From positions 7,666,001-7,730,000 of the forward strand of contig OY754466.1 of assembly GCA_963575645.1 (NCBI GenBank): 64,000 nt of DNA. The letters are read 5' to 3'. Under the pieces are notes generated by a model. The model saw nothing but the letters and a program-made list of their open reading frames with translations, made no database searches and was not told the DNA's origin. The position numbers were made by a program, and so were the translations under genes. How positions within the stretch are numbered: position 1 is the first letter of the stretch; each line of letters begins with the position of its first letter. Positions 45,401 to 56,335 of the stretch are shown piece by piece. Source of the stretch: Xanthostigma xanthostigma. Taxonomy: Eukaryota; Arthropoda; Insecta; Raphidioptera; Raphidiidae.

Positions 45401-47283
45401 GGCTAAGACCATGGAACTTATTCCATGGCTAAGACCAACGTTTATGCAAGCGAATCCGCGGGTAAAAGCTGGTATTAAAAAAAGTAGTCACTAAATCACG
45501 CCTTTATCGTGACAGTTTTATTATAATGAAATGCAAGGATTTTACAAACGGTGTGAATAAATTGTTATTTTGTTGAATGCATTTAAATAACGCATTTATA
45601 TTTTTTTTTACCGCGCCCGTATAAATCCGCTTTTACAGACATTATTATAAAAATGAATCATCAAGAAAATTTTGAAAAAATAAATTATATGCATGTTATT
45701 TATGAGCGGCAACGAGTTTAAAATCACACATGTAACGAATAATCTCATTGTGCCCAAAATGTATGGTATTTTTTGTCCTGCCCTCTATAAAATACCTGCT
45801 TTAATCTTCATTTTCAAAATTTTTGACGTTTCACTTCTAAATTTCTTCTATTTCAAAATAAAAAAAATACACAATGGGTTACTATAGTTACTTTTTGTGA
45901 ATTATTAGTGAATTGTACTTTACCGCACTAGTGTGTAAAGAGTCACTTTATATACATACGTACAGTGGAAGTAAGGGGAGGGGGGGATGAAACTTGACTC
46001 GGAGAAAATCGAGGAAACGTCGTTCTACTAAGCATGTTTTTAAGAAGAGCTGACTGTAACAATGTGGAAGCACAATTCATGGTAACAATTTATATCTGTC
46101 AATAAAATATTTATGTATTCTTCGTATTGTGTCAATAATACATTGAGTACTTACAGACGTCAGTTGTTTTAAATTATGAATATACTTACCTATGTGTATA
46201 AACTTTAAGGCTGAGCTGTACCTACACGTTGTTATCTGTCTATTAATATAACATTGATGGATAGCATCAACAGGATAATAACTAAGTTCTCTGGTTGTTT
46301 TGTTCTCTTGTGTTGAGTACGCCTGCTTTGTGTTGCTTTGCTCTGTTTTCATCTTGCGGTATTATCAGACCGAATGGGTTACTGTTGGTTAAACAAATTT
46401 CTCCAATATTACCCATTCAGTCTGACCTGCCCCGGGGCAATTCTCGATCCCGAAAACGCCAATAGACAAAGAAACTAATCGAAAATAATCAAATGTTAAC
46501 TGACCAGGTCGCTTTTGGAAATTACTGTCGAATTGGTAATACCACATTTTTTTGTAATTTAAGCACTAGTGTAAAATGGATCATTTTACTTCCGCTGTAC
46601 AGGCAAGTAGCTATTTTATTCTAAAATTATGAAGTAGGTACTTAAGATTTTTGGTGGTCTGCAGCGCTCACAGAGAAACCGTCACTGCTGTTAGGTATAT
46701 GTTCCCCTTAAAAATAAACGATGTATTTAATAAGTAATTATTTACCCACTACATTGAATATTTATCGATATCATTTAAAATAAATTAGAGCAAGAAAATT
46801 AATTTTGTGACTTGTTTTATTTGCTAGTAAATTTGCATCATAATTTTTCTTTGAATTTACATTTTATGCTTGGCCATCAGTATTTGTCACTAACTTGCAG
46901 TTATCAGTAATTAAACCGGTAATGCTTATTTGAAAAAAGGCGTTTTGAATTTCAATCGTATTGCTTGCAACCGAACGGAACACAACGTTCATTTTTGTGC
47001 ATTCAAATCAAGTAAAAATATCATCTATATAATATATATTTATAAATAAAAGAAGAAAGTTGTATCTATGTTACTTCAAAACTCGAGAGCTGCTGCGCCG
47101 ATTTGATAAATTCTTTCACTGTTTGAAATCCTGATTCATCCGGGGGTAAGTGGCATAAGCTTTAATCAAAGACTTAATAATATATTTTATTCAACACGCG
47201 TGAGTAATATATAATTTCGGGGCCCTGCTAAATTCGGGAGAAATAATAAATTACTTCATGTTGACGCGTAGAGTGCTAATAAT

Positions 47284-47410
47284 GAGCCGAAACTGTACGA
47301 TAATGAATTACTGCATAGTTTCTGGACCAATAGGAACGCGGTAGCGAGCCGAAACTGTACAGTAATGAATTAAAACTGCATCGTTTCTGGACCAATAGGA
47401 ACGCGGTAGC
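47284..47410 (+). repeat. Two-unit tandem duplication
   Basis: Units of 62 and 65 bp (47284-47345 and 47346-47410) share GAGCCGAAACTGTAC and TTTCTGGACCAATAGGAACG. The second unit has a 3 bp insertion. Confidence 0.8.
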
Positions 47411-48336
47411 GATTTGTATATATGAAAACAGCATCGCCATTCAGCGAAAGTCAGGGCCATCTTGTGTGCATCGAGGGCGGTGGGTACGTCAATCAATGAA
47501 GTGATTTATTATTTTTCCCTCTTTTATCAGGGCGCCGATTACATATTACTCGTGCTAGTTGAATAAAATATTATGTGCGACCATTGATCGAAGGAGAATA
47601 TTCCACTCGCGTGTTACCGCACTCGCTACGCTCGTGCGGCAAATTTCACGCTCATGGAATCTTCTTCTCTCACTAGTCGCACAATATACTATTAGTTAAT
47701 AGTTAAGTATGTGAGAGAAGTGCTCGTCTTTTTCAAAATACCGATAACATATAAGTGTGCAGTTTTGAAGGATATAAAAACGGCAATTAATGAGGTTTGC
47801 AAATCTTATATTGTTGATAAAAATATACTTTAGATTTGTTTTAACAAAAACTGATAAAAACTTTGTCGGAAACATATTCTACATCTAAGGTAAAATGTCA
47901 TATTTACTTACCAGTGAAATGACAGATTGGGATAATTATTTCCAGATTTCTTACATACATACATGATACATTGCTTAACAATCTTTAAATATTCGTAAAA
48001 ATCGTGAACAATTCTAAATCCCTCAAAAACAACCATAGCAAAATCTTAAAAATAAGTCACTTTCAAAAAAATTTAATAAAATAATACTCATGTGATCTCC
48101 ATGGTAATTTGGCTGCTATAGACTATAGAGTGACAAATTGGCGACGTTACCAAATGTCAGCTCAGAGAAAAAGGAAAGTAATAAAGAGTCGGGTGTATCC
48201 TGGGCTCTGCTCATTTGAAATTTTAATTTATTTTATCTATATCATCAATTACAACGGACATAAATGTGTCATTTCTATTAATCTATGATTTATAAATTAT
48301 GTACATCATTCAATCATCAGTTGCAGTTTGGCAACA

Positions 48337-48568
48337 ATTCGGAACCTAAAGGAATGGTGAGACCCCTGGTGCGAAATGCGCCGAACTGTCCTAAGGGGGT
48401 TTTTTTGACAGGTAAACTATTGAGACATAAGGTGAACATTGATTTAGAAAAGCATTTTCTAAATCAATGTTTAACTTATGTCTCCATAATTTATCTGTCA
48501 AAAACCCCCCTTAGGACAGTTCGGCGCATTTCGCACCAGAGGTCTCACCATACCTTTGGGTTCCGAAT
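48337..48568. mobile_element. Palindromic MITE of 232 bp
   Basis: The arms (about 105 bp each) are nearly perfect inverse copies, from ATTCGGAACCTAAAGG on the left, through a GCGCCGAACTGTCCTAAG block, to a centre near 48450 (AGAAAAGCATTTTCT). No coding. A T-run and a family X copy follow within a few bases. Confidence 0.8.
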
Positions 48569-48570
48569 AC

Positions 48571-48838
48571 TTTTGTTTTTTTTTTTTTTTTGACGTGATA
48601 ACGTCTTATAAATTGATGAAACACCAGCTGCACGCACGAAAAGTGTAACGCCGTAACGTTCCGCCTGACCTTGTGCGTGCAAGCGAGAGCGCAGTATAAG
48701 CGACAGAGAAGCACGATCGGTCCAAGTTTGACAGCTACTAAAATTTAGGTTATGTATTATTAAATATGATATTCGAGCGGAATACGTTATCACGTAAACT
48801 ATCGTCCGTAAACCAACTTTACAGACAACCAATTTTTT
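48571..48838 (-). repeat. Dispersed repeat family X, copy 3 (internally deleted)
   Basis: In reverse orientation it has the same start and end blocks as the other X copies but lacks about 170 bp of the middle. On its own strand the end reads ACGTC followed by a 17-base A-run, which suggests a retroposed A-tail. Confidence 0.75.
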
Positions 48839-49773
48839 TCAATTATTATTTATCTGAGTATTGACCATTTTTTTCTCAAATTATTATCAGTAAACCGTAA
48901 CCGTTGACGTATAGGTATAGTGATAAGAATCCTAGATGATAATGGATCCACGACAAAGCCAGTAATACTGGAGTCTGGAGTGAGTCTAGGCGCTACAATC
49001 TGACTTCCAGATTTTAATCAAATTTATAATCTGGTTTACAACAATAACAGTTCATTGTTAAAAATAATTCGCCACAATGCAATTTTAATCTCAATTGGCA
49101 CAAGGTCCAGTCAACATAAAACATCGATAACTGTTGTATTGTTTGTCGACAGTTGTATAGATAACTGCTAATTTATTTCGTTTTTTTTTTTTTGTTATCT
49201 TCATTATATATAAAATGCTTTTTTTATACATATTGTATAATAATATAAGAATATAACACATATAGAGGCATTAATTGTTGTGTTTTGTAACAGGTTTTGA
49301 TAATGTTTAACAAATTGTAATAATTTACTTAGATTTTTTTGTTATGTCACGATGTATTATTAAATTATTTTACGGTAGGTAGTACAATTTTTTAACCTTT
49401 AAACTTTTTTAGGCGTAGCTTGAGAATAAAGGCCGCTGCACACGAGGTTGGTTTGCTGCTAGTTTTAAAGCGTTGATTTTTTTTATGGCTTTTATGTGTT
49501 CGCTTCACACGAACCATGCATTTCATCTTGCTTTGTAAACGGGTTTGGTGCGGCAGGTGCGCGCGCAGTGATAGTTTGAATCTTAACAAAAGTAGACGTG
49601 GATTGTCTCTGAACAGAACACACACTATGACGCAGTGTTTGTGAGCGTTTGTTCACGTCGCCCACGTGACGAGATACTGTTTCCTGATTGGTTCTTGCTC
49701 AAAACAATCAGACGAATAAGTAAGAAAAATAACTCCGGTTTTAATTTTGAAATCCATCTTGTTACCTCGCAGG

Positions 49774-50059
49774 TAGGGTTACCATATGACAGGCGTTTGC
49801 CGCATTTGACAGGCGTGCGGCCGGCATTGGTCTGAGACAGGCATTTTCAAATTTCGCGTCTATTGAAAAAAATAATGTCCTCTGACAAATATCAGTAATA
49901 AACATCCTTCTACATTATTATCTGTTGACTTTTACTTATTACCTATACAGCGTTTTGCTTTAGACAGGCATTTTTCTGAAAAATCAGGCATTTTTCTGAA
50001 AAATCAGGCATTTTAGGTACCATAGACAGGCGTCCCTCTATTTACATATGGTAACCCTA
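49774..50059. mobile_element. hAT-type MITE with TAGGGTTACCATATG ends
   Basis: TAGGGTTACCATATG at the left and CATATGGTAACCCTA at the right, flanked by a perfect 8 bp duplication CTCGCAGG (49766-49773 and 50060-50067). Three repeats of GACAGGC / CAGGCATTTTTCTGAAAAAT motifs lie inside. Length 286 bp. Confidence 0.9.
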
Positions 50060-50243
50060 CTCGCAGGCGAGCCCGCAGTGACGTCATTTTCATCTGCGTA
50101 ACCCGCACGACAGCCAGCCCAAGTCCCAGCAGTTTCTAGCGGCATAACTAGCCTCGTATGCTGCGACATTTTTGTCTTGTTTCACATCTGCCAGGTCTCA
50201 TTTTTGCTTAGTGCTAATCGATATTGATAAGTATAACAGACAG

Positions 50244-50705
50244 TATAATACGCGCCACGGATCTAAAAGGTTCGGAAGCTAGTCACAAACAGCGTCGCAA
50301 AGGCACATTTTAGAGCCTTTGAGACTCCCACCACCTCCCAGCTATCTGCATGGAACGTGCGCTCGTCGGTGATTGGCCGTGTTCGCTCGTTGCCTTTGTC
50401 ACTTGTCTCTTTCCTGCTTTAAAGTACAGTCGAGTACGCTATTGCCAAAAGTTCGTTCCAAGCTGCCGCGAACGGTAATAAAACCGTACGCAGTCTTGTT
50501 ACTGCGCAAGAGCTAGTGCGCAAAATAGTCTTGCGCGGTGACAAGACTGTACGGTTTTATTACCGTTCACGGCTGCTTGGAACGAACCTATTGTTATTTT
50601 AGTTTTGTTGAGTTGCGAGTTTGTAGTTTTTCAACGGAATGTACAAGCGCAAGCCCGCATTCGCATCTAACTTCCGAGCCTTTTAGATTCGTGGCGCGTA
50701 TTATA
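50244..50705. mobile_element. Inverted-repeat element family Y, copy 2, with nested MITE
   Basis: TATAATACGCGCCACGGATC at the left and the inverse at the right. Apart from the insertion at 50450-50590 it matches 32346-32668 in reverse orientation. It ends about 60 bp before the 3' splice site of the transporter exon at 50768. Confidence 0.75.
50450..50590. mobile_element. Small MITE family W, copy 1 (nested)
   Basis: The ends read AGTTCGTTCCAAGC and GCTTGGAACGAACCT; long inverted arms contain GGTAATAAAACCGTAC. Two relatives lie at 59606-59760 and 59807-59965. Family Y copy 1 shows the site without this insertion. Confidence 0.75.
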
Positions 50706-50849
50706 CCATAACTATCTGAAAATTAAAACTGTTCGATTAAACAAATGTTATTTTCGATTTGTTTCAGGTCAAATGAACCAACGGAACTGTCACCGCTTTT
50801 AGAAGTATCAACATCATCAGCAACATCATCAGCAACATCATCCGACACC

Positions 50850-53800
50850 ATGACTTCAACATTTCAAGGACGTTTGCGAGCTCGATTAAACGAACGCAAG
50901 CTAACTGTCGACCTGTGCGCAGTTCTTTTCGGCGTTGGATCTTGGATCGGCGTCAACGGTTTATTCAACCAACTTCCGCTGCTGGTGAAAACTGCACCGG
51001 AACAGTGGAACCTTCCATCGTATCTTACCATCATAATACAAATAGCAAATATCGGACCGTTAACGTATAGTTTATTGAAAAAGTTCAAGCCATCTCTAGT
51101 GAACGATGCTGTCTATATTTATTTTAATTTAATTGTAGGGACGTTGTCAGCGATTCTGTTTGCATTTTTATATTCAAAGACTAGTTACATTTTCGGTGAA
51201 CTTCATAGTACTGTGCTGTTTGTTCTAGTGTTTTTTCTTGCCTTAGTTGGCTGCACTAGTTCTGTTTTGTTTATGCCGTATATGGGGCATTATCGTGAAA
51301 TATATTTAATTACTTATTTGGTCGGCGAAGGGTTAAGTGGACTGTTACCTAGTGTTGTGGCTTTAGTGCAGGGTGTTGGAGGACCGCCGACTTGTACGAA
51401 TGGAACTGACGGAACAGTCGTACCAACTTATTCACCGCCATTATTTGAACCTAGGGACTTTTTCTTGTTTATTAGTGCTATGCTGGTTATCAGTACAATA
51501 GCGTTTTTCGCGTTAAACAATTTAACTGTGTGCAGAAGTGAACGAGTTGATTTGAAAGATTTTAAGGATAATGATGATTCGAGTAGTTATTCGGAAAAAA
51601 CGGAAGCACTCTATGACAGTGGATATACGGTAAGTTTACAACCAAAAGATAGGTACTGTAGATTGTAAATCCCACCAAAAACATAAATGTGAAAAAAGGG
51701 CCCAAGTTCTCGCCAAAACTGCGTTTTGTTATCTTGAAAAAATATTTTTAACAAAAAAATTGAACCGACTTCAAAATATGCACTAAAAAGTAAAAAATAA
51801 TAATTATTGTTATTTTTAGAGTCGGTGTCAGTCAAAATGAAATCTATTCCGAGAACTAGAGACATGTTAAATTTAAATTGCTACTTTCGAATTCCAATGT
51901 GACACCGACTCCAAAAATAACAATAATTATTATATTTTACTTTTTAGTGCATATTTTGAAGTCGGTTCAATTTTTTTGTTAAAAATATTTTATTTTTCTC
52001 TTTTTAGTGTTAGATAAAGTATTGCAATGGGTAGGCCAAGTATGCGTGCCTTTGAAATTGGAGAGTTTCCCTCGATTTCTCCGGATTCCACCATCAGATC
52101 CTGACTTGGTTCCGATGGGACCACCTCGAAAATGCACTCTTTCGAATAAAAAAAAATTTTGAAAATCGGTCCATAATTGACGGAGAAATCGATGAACATA
52201 CATAAAAAAAAAAATATACAGTCGAACATAGAACCTCCTCCTTTTTTGAAGTCGGTTAAAAATAACTGAAATGTAGAAAATATGCCAAGTTCCTTGCCTA
52301 CACGTTTATAAATTTACACGCCAAACTTGGCAGTTTTCAAGGGTCTCAATAATGATCACTTCTGTAATGAAAGCTTGCCAAGTTTGGCGTGTAAATTTAT
52401 TAACATGTATTTTCTTCATGGAAATAAAAAAAAAAAATACTCTAAAAGCATTCTTTTTATTCCAGCCCTCATCGACTGAAAACACGCAAAGCTCGCAGGT
52501 GAATCCATCTTTACTACCGTCTGTCCATTTCAAAGCTTTGCTGGTACTGATGGCAGGCTTGTGCTTTTACGGCAATGGCGTCCTACCGAGTATTCAAAGT
52601 TTCGCATGCCTACCATACAGCGACAAGGCCTATCATCTATCGGTGGCCCTGTCAACGATGGCCAACCCGCTTGCCTGTTTCGTGGCAGTGTTCGTACCGA
52701 ATGCTTCGCTGCGCACGATATCCGGACTGACCGCTACTGTACTCGTTTTTGACGTGTACGTACTCGTCACGGCACTTATGAGTCCTTCGCCTCCACTCGT
52801 ACACGAATCGATGGGCGCTGTCATTATTGTAAGTGAGAAATATTTGTACTTATTTAGTTTTATACTCTAAGCGGTCTGAATACACAAAATCAAAACACGC
52901 AGAATCGTAATTTTTCTTTTAAAACGCGAACCATTTTCTTTCGACAGTGTGCCAGAGATCTGTACTCAGCCGAATTATATATTTTTTAAGTTATACTTCT
53001 TTTGGCGCGTCATGAAAAAATAATGAGGGTGAATTTTTACGGTATGGTAACACCAAATTTAAGGAGGTTGAGCCGTTTTACGAAGATAATGAAAAAAATC
53101 TGAAATAAAGTTTTTTTAATAAATTTTTTCATGACAAAATTTTCTGTAAAAAATCCAAAATCATTATATTCAAAGCAATGGCACGTCAGTCCGGTGTCGG
53201 AGAGGCAACCGGATGGCGAGTGGTAATCTGGGCCTATGAGTGGTACAGAACCCCCTGGTAGCGGCCAAAGTGACCCCAAATGGACGGGGGCGGCGATATG
53301 GGGGTGGGGAAAAATCGAAAAATGTTTGAAAAGGCAACCGGATAAAAATGCGGTTGCATTGAAGGAAATACCCTAATTATATAATAAATTTTTTTTGCCA
53401 TCCGATCCACGCGGGCCGTTTTTGCTCTAGCGAATAAAAAAAAAATAAAAAAAAAACTGAAAAGGCAACTGCTTCAAAATTAGTGAGCATACTTATTGAC
53501 ACCACCAAACGTTGGAAAAAAATTGCCATCCGATCCTGATGGGCAGTTTCGGAGAAACAACCCCTCAAAGTCGCCGAAAAACCCTTTTTTTCGATTTTTT
53601 CAACAATAAGTAAAAAAAACACACTAAACATTGTTCAAATCGGATGGCATTCGAAATTTATACTGTCCTAAGTACATATAATAGTGTGTATCAATGCCAT
53701 CCGATTTTGATTAAATTTACCCCTATTTAGCCAACCCCCAAAACTCAATAACAATAAAAATAATGCCATACGCTGCATAAAATTGTTTATTTCATGAGTT

Positions 53801-56301
53801 TTAGGAGATGGCTAAATAGGGGTAAATTTAATTTAAATCGGATGGCATTGATACACACTATTATTTGTACTTAGGACAGTATAAATTTCGAATGCCATCC
53901 GATTTGAACAATGTTTAGTGTGTTTTTTTTACTTATTGTTGAAAAAATCGAAAAAAAAGGGTTTTTCTGTGACTTTGAGGGGTTGTTTCTCCGAAACTGC
54001 CCATCAGGATCGGATGGCAATTTTTTTCCAACGTTTGGTGGTGTCAATAAGTATGCTCACTAATTTTGAAGCGGTTGCCTTTTCAGTTTTTTTTTAATTT
54101 TTTTTTTATTCGCTAGAGCAAAAACGGCCCGCGTGGATCGGATGGCAAAAAAAATTTATTATATAATTAGGGTATTTCCTTCAATGCAACCGCATTTTTA
54201 TCCGGTTGCCTTTTCAAACATTTTTCGATTTTGCCCCACCCCCATATCGCCGCCCCCGTCCATTTGGGGTCACTTTGGCCGCTACCAGGGGGTTCTGTAC
54301 CACTCATAGGCCCAGATTACCACTCGCCATCCGGTTGCCTCTCCGACACCGGACTGACGTGCCATTGCTTTGAATATTAGATTTATAAAGTTAAAAAAAA
54401 AAAACTTTTACATGTAGTCTTATGGAAAATATGTCAACCTAGCATGCAAACGGTACATTTCAATTTTTTGCAAATAACTAAATAATGTCAGCAGTTTCGA
54501 AAACTAACTATGTAAAGCATCGATGTCTTACGCATATTTTAATATTTTTCCAATTTAATTAGGAGACTTTTAATTAATAAAAAAAATTATTAAACCTTGG
54601 CACTTTTCGATTATAGACTTTTATTCTTGGTAATTTTAACTAAATTTTCAACTTTTTAATGATTTAATTTTAACTTTTATTACTTCTAATTTCTTTTTTT
54701 AATTATTTACTGCAAAAAATATGTAAAATACAGATATTTACATAAATTTATTTTTTCTAACCTAACTTTGTACAAAAAATTCAAAAGTTAGTCCATTATG
54801 TAAAATACTGAAATAATTAATATTAAAAAAATTATTTATTTATGCCTTTATGACAATAATTTATTGGTATCATCGACTTATAACCTTTTGTAAAAATTTA
54901 TTATGGAAAAGTTCCCATTTAGAATTCGACTTACTTTTGATTGGGACTGTAATGCATCAACCTCCTTAACAGGATGGAGTTGCTCGCAAAAAAGGGCTAC
55001 CAACAGAGTAGAGGTAGCCACCATGTTCACATGCGCGTGTCGTCTAATAACTGTATTTATGCTAATTTTGCATTCCAATCCTTTTATCATTTCAATAAAT
55101 GATTTGCATACATTTGTTTAATCTGGCCAAAAAGTATAACGTCCAAACGCACTCATATTTTTTAATTGAAGCTTTTTGTCTACAGATGTGACGTCACTGT
55201 CTTTATTTTTTTTTATTATTGAACGGTCCTTTTTGTGTGTATTAATCGGGTTCTGTAATTTCACAGCTTTCCCAAAGAAATAATAAAGTAAATAAAATTA
55301 TCGACCAATTTTTTTCAGACTATATATTGACAAAAATAATAAAATTATAAATCAATATTTCACTAGATGACGTTTCGATCCGGATTTGGATCTTCTTCAG
55401 AAATAATCTAAAAAATATAAAAATTAATTAGTATATCTACTTATTTTCTAATAGAAGAAGTCCAAATCTGGATCGAAACATCATCTAGTAAAATATTGAT
55501 TTATAATTTTATTATTTTTGTCAATATACAGAGTGTTTGGCACATGAACCGACACAATTTTTTGGGGGGTTCTCGTGGTCATTGTGATCATTTTTCTATA
55601 CCAAATTAATTTCTAAATACCCGTTAATTTTTTTTTTAAATGATTTTTAAGTTATTTTTTTCTACTGGTTTTTATTAATACAAGCACTTTAAAAGTCCAT
55701 AGGGTCTTTTTCCTGATACTTATTTGCATAAAATTATGATTCATTTAGAACAAGGAGTCATTCGAGAACTCAGTAAATGTATTTTCGTGTCTCTAGTACC
55801 AAAAACAAACAGGTTACGATTTTTTGAAGGCAATTTTTAGGCCAATTTTCGAAAATAATTTTAAAAAATCGTATCTCGATAACCATGACACTTAGGGCAA
55901 AAGTCATTGGGGTTAAAATGATCACAATGACCACGAAAACCCCCCAAAAAATTGTGTCGGTTCATGTGCCAAACACCCTGTATAGTCTGAAAAAATATGG
56001 TCGATAATTTTATTTATTTGAAGAGTTCTATTCAGACGTTAATCAAAGATTTAAAATAATAAATTTTTCTTCTCTTTTTTTGTAGGTGACGGCGATGATA
56101 TTTGTGATAGGACTGAACAGTTACACAAAATTATCAATAACGTCAACTTTTCGGTGTCGAGGAAACGAACAGTCGCTCTTCTGGTGCGGTGCTTTGTCGC
56201 AGTCGGGATCAGCTGTCGGAGCGTTACTTATGTTCTTCTTAATTAATTACACCGGCATATTTGTTTCTGTACAACCGTGTCAACAGAAAACCTTATTATG
56301 A
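50850..56301 (+). CDS. Riboflavin transporter, SLC52 family, 452 residues or longer
   Basis: Exons 50850-51629, 52466-52828 and 56086-56301, all phase 0 at the junctions, give 452 residues, the usual SLC52 length. SLC52 proteins carry vitamin B2 across the plasma membrane. The N-terminal hallmark GVGSWIGVNGLFNQLPLLV with the following PEQWNLPSYL is clear, and hydrophobic segments follow in the expected 11-helix style, with a long hydrophilic loop (about residues 225-290) that is split by intron 1. The second exon carries GLCFYGNGVLPSIQS and the SVALSTMANPLACF helix; the last has FWCGALSQSGSAVGALLMFF and a short cytosolic tail. The chosen ATG sits in CACCATGA. The frame is open further upstream to an AG acceptor at 50767, so a longer N-terminus supplied by an upstream exon (candidate at 43233-43305) is possible. 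Confidence 0.92.
51737..51992. repeat. Inverted-repeat unit in transporter intron
   Basis: Arms of about 95 bp, containing TTGAACCGACTTCAAAATAT and its inverse, flank a non-repeated 60 bp. Downstream (52230-52264) CTCCTCCTTTTTTGAAGTCG marks the end of a related GAAGTCGG-type repeat that I associate with moth genomes. Confidence 0.65.
53059..54969. mobile_element. TTAA-flanked non-autonomous element, copy 2, with nested palindrome
   Basis: Same ends as 19805-20508 (TTAAGGAGGTTGA and TCAACCTCCTTAA), with about 90-95% identity by eye outside the insertion. It lies in the last intron (52829-56085) of the transporter. A 1.2 kb foldback splits it about 105 bp from its left end. Confidence 0.8.
53167..54376. 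mobile_element. 1.2 kb near-perfect palindrome (foldback element, possibly Harbinger-like)
   Basis: Arms of about 580 bp each start TATTCAAAGCAATGGCACGT and pair almost without mismatch; the centre near 53770 is about 40-60 bp. Flanks are TTA on both sides (53164-53166 and 54377-54379). A TTA/TAA duplication is what PIF/Harbinger elements produce. Within each arm the octamer CATCCGAT recurs several times. No transposase frame. Confidence 0.85.
55290..56016. mobile_element. Inverted pair of Penelope-like ends with hammerhead-like motifs
   Basis: AATAAAATTATCGACC at the left is mirrored by GGTCGATAATTTTATTT at the right. Each arm carries a hammerhead-like motif: on the minus strand at about 55350-55410 (CTGAAGA, hairpin GATCC/GGATC, GAAAC, GTC, with stem I TAGAT:ATCTA), and on the plus strand at about 55455-55490 (degenerate core, GAAACATC). 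The right arm is interrupted by a mariner-type MITE (55529-55980). Confidence 0.65.
55529..55980. mobile_element. Mariner-type MITE, nested
   Basis: The ends read CAGAGTGTTTGGCACATGAA and TTCATGTGCCAAACACCCTG, flanked by TA at 55527-55528 and 55981-55982. Removing it restores a TCAATATATAGTCTG stretch that mirrors the left arm of the host element. Length 452 bp; no transposase. Confidence 0.85.
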
Positions 56302-56335
56302 AAAGCAATTAGTATCGGTAGTGATGTCAATATAT

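Larger units (their letters stand above)
43306..50767. other. Repeat-rich DNA, possibly the first intron of the transporter
   Basis: It holds a hAT element (43894-44425), moth-type repeat fragments (44645-44860 and about 47035-47160), an R1 copy (44998-45400), a tandem duplication (47284-47410), a palindrome (48337-48568), a family X copy (48571-48838), a second hAT element (49774-50059) and the family Y copy (50244-50705). No coding exon is recognised at 45400-47280 or 48840-49770. Confidence 0.5.

Noticed and set aside
52352-52465. Upstream part of the open frame around transporter exon 2
   Set aside because: The sequence before the acceptor at 52465 is intron that happens to stay open; the SLC52-like protein starts at the splice site.
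53377-53631. 84-codon minus-strand frame in the large palindrome
   Set aside because: It lies in an arm of the foldback; the composition is low-complexity and no transposase motif is visible.
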